Of a DNA stretch of 64,000 nucleotides, positions 58,352 to 64,000 are shown in pieces. Location: contig JAXGLD010000004.1 of assembly GCA_040769385.1 (NCBI GenBank), forward strand, positions 62,001 to 126,000. Direction: 5' to 3'. The notes beneath the pieces are model-generated. The model was given only the letters and a program-made list of their open reading frames with translations. It was not told where the DNA came from and did no database searches. Origin of the DNA: PHAA01 sp022706565. Its GTDB lineage: Bacteria; Bacillota; Syntrophomonadia; Syntrophomonadales; Syntrophomonadaceae. The position numbers and the translations under genes are program-made. The first letter of the stretch is position 1, and each line of letters begins with the position of its first letter.

Positions 58352-59713
58352 TTATTTGCGGTGTTGGCGGCAGGCCTTCAGGAAATTGACCGCCGCGGTT
58401 TTATTGGAGCGCAGGTGCAGATGCACATAAGATGCTAGTACATTGTCCTTATTGTAACCGTCATAGCCGGGAGCCGAACGTATGCCTCCTTCAATAGAGA
58501 AGGCATAATTGGCGGGATCGAGGTTTTCCTCAATAGAATAATGGAATTCGTGGCCCCGCAGCACATCCCCCTGCCGGGCAATGATGGAATCACCTATGGC
58601 GGTTGCTTCTATATAACCCAAGGCTTGGAGTCTCCGGGTCATCTTGACTCGAGCCGGTATGATGCCGGCCGCCTGCCAGCTCTGGCCTTCCCAGTCTAAG
58701 ATTTCCCGGCACAAGTACATGAAACCGCCGCACTCTGCCCATATCGGTATTCCGGCATTAAAAGCCGCCCGGATATGATCAGTCATGCCCCGATTGGCGG
58801 ACAATTCATCCAGAAACATCTCAGGGAATCCGCCCCCGATATAGAGGCCATCCACCGGTGGGATAGACTGGTCGTCAAGGGGGCTGAAGAATGCCAGCTC
58901 AGCTCCTAATTCCTCCAGGAAATCCAAGCTGTCCTGGTAATAAAAACTGAAGGCGCGGTCCCGGGCTACCCCGATGGTCACCGGGGGTCCGGCTTCTTCA
59001 GGTTGGTATTGCCAATCCAGCTCGGGGGCGTTGGCAGCGATTTGGCGGATCGCATCCAAATCCAGGTATTGAGCGATATGGTCGGCCATGGCGCCGATGC
59101 GCTCCCTCAATTCCTGGTTTTCATCAGCGGGGAGAAGCCCCAGGTGTCTTTCCGGCATGCTGATCCGGTCATTACGGGGCAGACAGCCGATCACCTTGAC
59201 CCCCAACTCCTCTTCCAGGACAGGGCTTATCCAGGTCTTGTGATACTCTGTGGCCTGGTTGAGGATAACCCCTCGGATCTGGGCTTCCGGGCAGTAGTCG
59301 ATGAATCCCTTGGCCACTGCAATGCAGCTCTGGGCAGCACCACTGGCATCCACAATCAAAATGACCGGCGCCTGTAAAAGTATCGACATCTCGGCGCTGC
59401 TGCCTTTGATACCTCTTTCCCGGCCTCCGTCGTAAAATCCCATAACTCCTTCAATCACCGACAGATCAGCCCCGGCGGCGTTCCGGGCAAATATAGTCTC
59501 GATCACCTGCCGGCTGCTCATCCAGCCGTCGAGATTGTGGGACCGGTTGCCGGCAGCATGATAATGAAGGCCCGGATCGATGTAGTCCGGCCCCACCTTG
59601 AAGGGCTGGACATTTATCCCCTGGCGGCTTAAAGCCTGCATTATACCCAATGAAATGGTAGTCTTGCCCACACTGCTGTGCACGCCCGCAATCATGACCC
59701 TTGGGAACTTCAC
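58352..59713 (-). CDS. cbiA: Cobyrinate a,c-diamide synthase
   Basis: 453 aa. The P-loop AGVHSSVGKTTISLGIMQAL is at the N-terminus, then KVGPDYIDPGLHYHAAG and SVIEGVMGFYDG. The C-terminal glutaminase-type domain has GLYIGGGFPEMFLDELSANR and the cysteine in IWAECGGFMYLCREI. It amidates the a and c side chains of (hydrogeno)cobyrinate in anaerobic corrinoid synthesis. It is oriented with the CbiT-like gene upstream. Confidence 0.93.
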   Translation of the reverse strand: MKFPRVMIAGVHSSVGKTTISLGIMQALSRQGINVQPFKVGPDYIDPGLHYHAAGNRSHNLDGWMSSRQVIETIFARNAAGADLSVIEGVMGFYDGGRERGIKGSSAEMSILLQAPVILIVDASGAAQSCIAVAKGFIDYCPEAQIRGVILNQATEYHKTWISPVLEEELGVKVIGCLPRNDRISMPERHLGLLPADENQELRERIGAMADHIAQYLDLDAIRQIAANAPELDWQYQPEEAGPPVTIGVARDRAFSFYYQDSLDFLEELGAELAFFSPLDDQSIPPVDGLYIGGGFPEMFLDELSANRGMTDHIRAAFNAGIPIWAECGGFMYLCREILDWEGQSWQAAGIIPARVKMTRRLQALGYIEATAIGDSIIARQGDVLRGHEFHYSIEENLDPANYAFSIEGGIRSAPGYDGYNKDNVLASYVHLHLRSNKTAAVNFLKACRQHRK

Positions 59714-59791
59714 TTACATCACCCGCCTATTGGATTTTTTGCTTATACCAATACGGTTCGACTACCCGTTAAGGTAACAATATCGAAAAAA

Positions 59792-59815
59792 ACGGAGGGC
59801 GTAAAACCCCTCCGT
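59792..59815 (-). terminator. Terminator after the CbiT-like gene
   Basis: ACGGAGGG/CCCTCCGT stem with an 8-nt loop, followed by a run of T on the minus strand. Confidence 0.8.
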
Positions 59816-59828
59816 ATGATGCTCGTAT

Positions 59829-60737
59829 TTATTCCATAGCCCTCTTCGCTGATATCAGCCAGGGAGATGGAAACGGTTCCATCATTTTTTTGCTGTTGAC
59901 CCGGATTACCTCGACTCGAATGAGATCGGTTCGCTCCAGGTCGTTATCCCGCAGTATCCCCGGCAGGGAGGTCAAAACATCAAAGTCCAGGGTATAGATG
60001 ACAAAACGGACGGCCGGATTGACTTGGAGCAATTTTTTTATCTCGCTGCCGACGCGCGGGGAACCGACGATGAAGGCGATATCCGGGACCGGCAGCCCAT
60101 GCAGGATACCGTTGTCCAGGGAATCCACAATTACCACATTGTTCAAGCCGAATTTATCGATATTGCATTGCATGGTGGTCCGATCCTTGCGATCATATTC
60201 AACCGCTACCACACAACCCTCGGGAGCGGCAATGGCGGCTTCCACTGCAATGCTTTCCCCGGAGATGATGCAGATGTTGTCCCGGTCCCCCAGGTTGAGT
60301 TTGTTCATAATAATGGCCCGTACCTCCCGGCACACGTACTGGACTGAACCTGGGGAGAAACGACTGTTCTCAATGCCAATCTGATAATTGGTGGCTGCGT
60401 TGGGATTGAGGACCAACATGGCCGCGGAGGCGTTGATGCCCCGGTTGATCATTTCCGCGACCCTATCATGCTTCATCTCGCCCTTCGGATCCGAGCCCTC
60501 GTTATACCAGATGACACAGTCGCCCAGCTCCGCATTCCACATGTCGTAAAAGATGTCCGGGTGCCCGGCGTCGGTAAATACCAACACCGCCCGGTGGGTC
60601 ATGATGGTGGGGATCAGATTCTTGTTTCTGCCGGTGATGTCCAGCATCTTCAGTTCGGCTAGGTTTATATCCATGTTTTCCGAAAAATAATGCAGCCAGG
60701 CTAAAATAACTTCGTTGGTGAATAAGGTTTGTTCCAT
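59829..60737 (-). CDS. CbiT/CbiE-like methyltransferase-fold protein, 302 aa
   Basis: The middle (ICIISGESIAVEAAIAAPEG, VVAVEYDRKDRTTMQCNIDK) resembles the CbiT precorrin methylase SAM fold, but the glycine-rich SAM loop is degenerate (ISGESIAVEAA in place of GxGxG). The first 100 or so residues (WLHYFSENMDINLAELKMLD, VIWYNEGSDPKGEMKHDR) are CbiE-like at best. A role next to cbiA in corrinoid metabolism is inferred; loss of methyltransferase activity is possible. The start at 60737 has a G-rich site upstream. Confidence 0.6.
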   Translation of the reverse strand: MEQTLFTNEVILAWLHYFSENMDINLAELKMLDITGRNKNLIPTIMTHRAVLVFTDAGHPDIFYDMWNAELGDCVIWYNEGSDPKGEMKHDRVAEMINRGINASAAMLVLNPNAATNYQIGIENSRFSPGSVQYVCREVRAIIMNKLNLGDRDNICIISGESIAVEAAIAAPEGCVVAVEYDRKDRTTMQCNIDKFGLNNVVIVDSLDNGILHGLPVPDIAFIVGSPRVGSEIKKLLQVNPAVRFVIYTLDFDVLTSLPGILRDNDLERTDLIRVEVIRVNSKKMMEPFPSPWLISAKRAME

Positions 60738-60804
60738 AAGCGCCCACCCCCTTATTAACGGTATGATACCATATTTGCAGCAGTCATAAACTATCTGCGG
60801 CCTC

Positions 60805-61743
60805 TTAAGCGCCACAGCGCTCCAGCAAACGGTCCCACTTCTGATCCACGTACTGCTGGGCCTCTTCGATCATCCATTCGTTGCCCGGCTGGAACATATG
60901 CCGGAATCTGCCCTGGGGGCGCAGAAATGCTTCCACCGGCAGTTTCTTTCGCGGTGTGTAGGTGAGGCGCCATACCCCCTCCTCTACTTCAAACAGCGGC
61001 CATACGCAGGTGTCCACCGCCAGCTTTGTGATCTCCGCCAGCTTGGCCATGGGGTAGTCCCAGCCGCGCGGGCAGGGAGACAATATATTCAAAAAGCACG
61101 GACCCTCGGTATAGATAGCATTGTAAGACTTGGTGTGCAGGTCCTTGAAGTTCCCCAGCGGCGCAGTCTGGGCCACATAGGGGATGCCATGGGCCACCAT
61201 AATCTCGGTCAGGTCCTTTTTATTCTGTTTTTTGCCCTGCTGCACCGACCCGACCGGAGTGGTGCTAGTGCGGGCGAAACTGGGCGTCGAAGAGGAACGC
61301 TGGATGCCGGTATTCATGTAGGCCTCATTGTCATAGCAGACATAGACCATGTCGTGACCGCGCTCCATGGCTCCGGAAAGGGATTGGAAACCGATATCGT
61401 AGGTACCGCCGTCACCGGCAAAGGTAATGAACTTGACCGTTCCGTCCACTTTGCCGCGCCGCTTGAGGGCCTTGTAGGCCGCTTCCACTCCGGAACAGGT
61501 AGCCGCTGAGTTTTCGAAGGCGGAGTGGATGTAGCTATCGGTATAGGCAGTATAGGGATACATGAAAGTGGATACTTCCAGACAGCTGGTGGCGTTGACC
61601 ACTACCGCCTGGTCCTCGGCATTTAAGGCGCGCAGCACGCCCGACACCACCACCCCGGCCCCACAGCCGGCGCAGAGACGGTGTCCGCCGGTGAGACGGA
61701 CCGGCTTCTCCACTTGTCGCTTCAGATTATATACGGTGCTCAT
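60805..61743 (-). CDS. porB: 2-oxoacid:ferredoxin oxidoreductase, beta subunit (PorB-type)
   Basis: 312 aa. HRLCAGCGAGVVVSGVLRAL at the N-terminus, then TPP motif FITFAGDGGTYDIGFQSLSG...CYDNEAYMNTG (GDG...N). With the other three subunits it oxidises pyruvate (or another 2-oxoacid) to acetyl-CoA with ferredoxin in the cytoplasm. It overlaps porA by four bases and is last in the operon. Confidence 0.93.
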   Translation of the reverse strand: MSTVYNLKRQVEKPVRLTGGHRLCAGCGAGVVVSGVLRALNAEDQAVVVNATSCLEVSTFMYPYTAYTDSYIHSAFENSAATCSGVEAAYKALKRRGKVDGTVKFITFAGDGGTYDIGFQSLSGAMERGHDMVYVCYDNEAYMNTGIQRSSSTPSFARTSTTPVGSVQQGKKQNKKDLTEIMVAHGIPYVAQTAPLGNFKDLHTKSYNAIYTEGPCFLNILSPCPRGWDYPMAKLAEITKLAVDTCVWPLFEVEEGVWRLTYTPRKKLPVEAFLRPQGRFRHMFQPGNEWMIEEAQQYVDQKWDRLLERCGA

Positions 61744-62930
61744 GCGTTATCCTCCTTCGACCTCTGGCCCATATGGGTATATACCGGACCGGTCTCGCCG
61801 CTGGCCGCGATGTGGGCCAGGCGGGCAAATACTTTCTCTATGTCTTCGGTCTTGACATCACGGCCTCCCAGACCATAGACGATGTTGATGAGGTAAGGAC
61901 GTTCCCGCAGGTCGTATAAGGCGCTGCGGGTCTCGGCAAACAGGGGTCCGCCGTTGGCGGAAAAGCCTTCCGACTTATCCATGACCGCTGCCGCCTTGGT
62001 TTTGGCCAGAGCCCGGGCCACTTCCTCGCCGGGGAAAGGCCGGAAGACCCTTATCTTGACCAGCCCTACCTTGGCCCCTTTTTCCCGCAGTTCGTCGATG
62101 GCTGCTTTGGCAGTCCCGGCCGTGGAACCGATCAGCACCAGAGCCAGTTCGGCATCCTCCATCATATACTCCTCGATAAGGCCGTAACGGCGTCCGGAAA
62201 TCTTTTCGAATTCGGCCGCTACCTCCAGAATGCGGGCCTTGGCTGCCTTCATGGCCTCGGCCTCCATGACCTTGTGCTCCATATAGTAGGAACTTATATC
62301 ATAAGGACCTACTGCCAGAGGGTTCTCCTTCTTGAGCAGGTAGTGCTCCGGCTGATATTCTCCCACGAATTTTCGCACTACATCTGTGTCCAGGAGTTCG
62401 ATGTTTTCCACCGCATGGCTGGTGATGAAACCATCCATGCAGGTCATCACCGGCAAGCGCACGTTAGGGGCTTCGCCGATGGGCATGGCCATCAGGAAAT
62501 TATCGTAGGCCTCCTGGTTGTTTTCGGCATAAATCTGAATCCAGCCGGAATCACGGGCCCCCATGGAATCGGAGTGGTCGTTGTTTATATTGATCGGTCC
62601 CGACAATGCCCGGTTGACGCAGGCCAAGGTGACCGGCAGACGGCTGGAAGCTGCTACATATAACATCTCGTACATGAGAGCCAGGCCGCAGGATGAAGTG
62701 GCACAGACCGACCGCGCTCCAGCCGCCTGGGCCGCAATGCATACTGACATGGAACTGTGCTCCGACTCCACCGTTACGTATTCGGTATCCACCTCGCCGT
62801 TGGCCACGTAATTGGCGAAATACTCGGGAATCTCGGTAGAGGGAGTGATCGGAAACGCTCCCATCACATCGGGATTTATCTGCCTCATGGCATAAGCCAC
62901 GGCCTCGTTGCCGGAAAGACGGTTGCTCAT
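61740..62930 (-). CDS. porA: 2-oxoacid:ferredoxin oxidoreductase, alpha subunit
   Basis: 396 aa. INPDVMGAFPITPSTEIPEY, VTVESEHSSMSVCIAAQAAG and ATSSCGLALMYEMLYVAAS are PorA hallmarks; AGTAKAAIDELREKGAKVGL lies near the C-terminal part. The alpha chain binds the 2-oxoacid/TPP with PorB. It overlaps both neighbours by four bases. Confidence 0.93.
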   Translation of the reverse strand: MSNRLSGNEAVAYAMRQINPDVMGAFPITPSTEIPEYFANYVANGEVDTEYVTVESEHSSMSVCIAAQAAGARSVCATSSCGLALMYEMLYVAASSRLPVTLACVNRALSGPININNDHSDSMGARDSGWIQIYAENNQEAYDNFLMAMPIGEAPNVRLPVMTCMDGFITSHAVENIELLDTDVVRKFVGEYQPEHYLLKKENPLAVGPYDISSYYMEHKVMEAEAMKAAKARILEVAAEFEKISGRRYGLIEEYMMEDAELALVLIGSTAGTAKAAIDELREKGAKVGLVKIRVFRPFPGEEVARALAKTKAAAVMDKSEGFSANGGPLFAETRSALYDLRERPYLINIVYGLGGRDVKTEDIEKVFARLAHIAASGETGPVYTHMGQRSKEDNA

Positions 62931-63235
62931 CGGGGTTCACCTCCCGGTACCATCGTTATTGCCGGGAAGGGACACACTTCCATGCAAATACCGCACCCCT
63001 TGCAGTGCATGTAATCGAAGTCCAAGCGCCGGCCGTCCTTGACCGGGATGGCGCTGTCAGGGCAGAATGGGATGCAGAGCATGCAGTGCTTGCAGGCCTC
63101 TTGATGAAAAACCGGGGTGTCAGTGCGCCAGGTACCGGTATTGAAGGCCCGGGCGGTACCCGGTTCGTAGATCTCCCCACCAGGAGTGAGGTCCTGCCAG
63201 GGGGTATGTTCATTTATATCCTTGGCACGTATCAT
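62927..63235 (-). CDS. porD: 2-oxoacid:ferredoxin oxidoreductase, delta (ferredoxin) subunit
   Basis: 102 aa with two [4Fe-4S] motifs: CKHCMLCIPFCPDSAI and CKGCGICMEVCPFPAI. It relays electrons from the active site to ferredoxin. It overlaps porC and porA by four bases each. Confidence 0.93.
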   Translation of the reverse strand: MIRAKDINEHTPWQDLTPGGEIYEPGTARAFNTGTWRTDTPVFHQEACKHCMLCIPFCPDSAIPVKDGRRLDFDYMHCKGCGICMEVCPFPAITMVPGGEPR

Positions 63236-63816
63236 CCTACCTGCACCTCCTCCAATGACTTTTTCAGCGTCGCCATATTCCCTTCAATAACCTGGGGTTT
63301 GTTGGCGAATTGATGTCTAAAGGATTCGCCGATATGGCCTAGAAAACGGTCGGTTTCCAGTACTCCGCTTACCTTGACTGCAGCTGCCAGCATGGGGGTA
63401 TTGGGGAAGTTGGCCCCCAGTATCTCTTCGGAGATGCGGCGGGCATCAATGGTGCACACCTTGCCGCTCCATCCCCGCAGCCGGGGCCGGATCTCACCGG
63501 GAGACTCGGGGGTGTTGATGATTATGGCGCCGCCTTCTTTGAGACCCCCGGTAACATCCACGCTGTCCAAAAGGGTTTCGTCGACCACTATCACGTAGTC
63601 CGGATAATATATGTTGGAATGAACATTGCACCGTTTCTCACTGATCCGGTTGTAGGCGGTAATCGGGGCTCCCATTCGCTCCGGACCATACTCTGGGAAT
63701 CCTTGTACGAATTTCCCCTCCAAGGCCGCCACATCAGCCAGCAGCATACAGGCTTTTTTTGCCCCCTGACCGCCCCGGCCATGCCAGCGGATCTCCACCA
63801 TACCATTGCTTGCCAT
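63232..63816 (-). CDS. porC: 2-oxoacid:ferredoxin oxidoreductase, gamma subunit
   Basis: 194 aa. EIRWHGRGGQGAKKACMLLA and FVQGFPEYGPERMGAPITAY are the gamma-subunit signature; GGAIIINTPESPGEIRPRL follows. GGAGG lies before the ATG. It is the first gene of porCDAB, whose four overlapping frames mark one transcript. Confidence 0.93.
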   Translation of the reverse strand: MASNGMVEIRWHGRGGQGAKKACMLLADVAALEGKFVQGFPEYGPERMGAPITAYNRISEKRCNVHSNIYYPDYVIVVDETLLDSVDVTGGLKEGGAIIINTPESPGEIRPRLRGWSGKVCTIDARRISEEILGANFPNTPMLAAAVKVSGVLETDRFLGHIGESFRHQFANKPQVIEGNMATLKKSLEEVQVG

Positions 63817-63949
63817 TGTATCTACCTCCAGTCCTTCGGATACCTGATTTCATTTGCGGCGACGCTGGGATCGTCCCTGTTCACCCGCCCCAACTATAGT
63901 GGTCCGTGGCGCTTACACAAATACGGCCAGGTCCCTCTAAACTAAAAAA

Positions 63950-63976
63950 GCTTTCGTCCCGTAAAGGGACGAAAGC
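63950..63976 (-). terminator. Terminator of a gene beyond the right edge
   Basis: GCTTTCGTCCC/GGGACGAAAGC, an 11-bp stem with a 5-nt loop, then TTTTTTAGTTT on the minus strand. It ends transcription entering from the right, upstream of porC. Confidence 0.85.
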
Positions 63977-64000
63977 CAAAAGTGACATTCGCTGTACCAC

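Noticed and set aside
1..64000. CRISPR array
   Set aside because: No regularly spaced direct repeats with unique spacers and no cas genes were seen; the 25-bp repeats are irregularly spaced and inverted.

Overview
The window reads as chromosomal DNA of an obligately anaerobic, probably syntrophic or fermentative member of the Clostridia (Firmicutes), most like the Syntrophomonadaceae and relatives. This is inferred from the gene content and order: polA-mutM-ytaF-coaE-lytic transglycosylase in the Firmicutes arrangement, a butyryl/acetyl-CoA:acetate CoA-transferase, a four-subunit pyruvate-type 2-oxoacid:ferredoxin oxidoreductase, FdhD, anaerobic corrinoid synthesis, and Rrf2/IscS/IscU iron-sulfur assembly. 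No rRNA and no CRISPR array were seen. Two tRNA-Leu genes are present.

Layout. 0-2.1 kb: the 3' end of a KimA-like potassium transporter, an inverted-repeat element and an unknown gene. 2.2-7.0 kb: a minus-strand group with an HTH regulator, a hydrolase, an FAD oxidase with an N-terminal Fe-S motif, and an NAD(P) reductase. 2.1-12.1 kb is sprinkled with ten copies of a 25-bp REP-like repeat around a REP-associated (Y1/HUH) transposase; a deleted relic of that transposon interrupts the minus-strand group. 8.5-13.5 kb: an EamA transporter with a histidine-rich tail, tRNA-Leu(GAG), a solute-binding protein and the CoA-transferase. 13.5-19.0 kb: the DNA repair/CoA block. 19-27 kb: a metallo-hydrolase, tRNA-Leu(CAA), an unknown membrane protein and a type I restriction system in the order R-S-M. 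27-32 kb: fdhD, nadA, the isc genes with a decayed mnmA tail, and cysK. 32-36 kb: copper/metal-type membrane proteins and a second cysteine desulfurase. 36-40 kb: a lipoprotein, a YqeY protein, a PurL-like enzyme and an IS110/IS1111 element. 41-47.5 kb: an importer operon (binding protein, FecCD permease, ATPase, radical SAM, DUF364, methyltransferase, XdhC-like) behind a structured leader ending in an intrinsic terminator. 50.5-58.0 kb: an extracytosolic flavin/electron-transfer locus. 58-64 kb: cobyrinate diamide synthase, a CbiT-like protein and porCDAB.

The two most interesting systems are these. (1) The 50.5-58.0 kb locus groups ApbE (flavinyltransferase), a NusG-II-domain protein, a CbiQ/EcfT-like membrane protein, a two-component system, an exported protein with a flavinylation-type SGAS motif, a Gx-type membrane protein and an NrfC/NrfD pair. 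A near-perfect palindrome lies just upstream of the flavoprotein gene, where a response regulator could bind. (2) The 41-47.5 kb operon has a promoter, a roughly 355-nt leader and a terminator that look like a transcription-attenuating riboswitch. The neighbours suggest a molybdenum/tungsten or other metal-cofactor role, but neither ligand nor substrate can be read from the sequence alone.

Starts were adjusted where a good Shine-Dalgarno sequence or promoter favoured an internal codon. Family assignments rest on recognised motifs only; no database search was possible.
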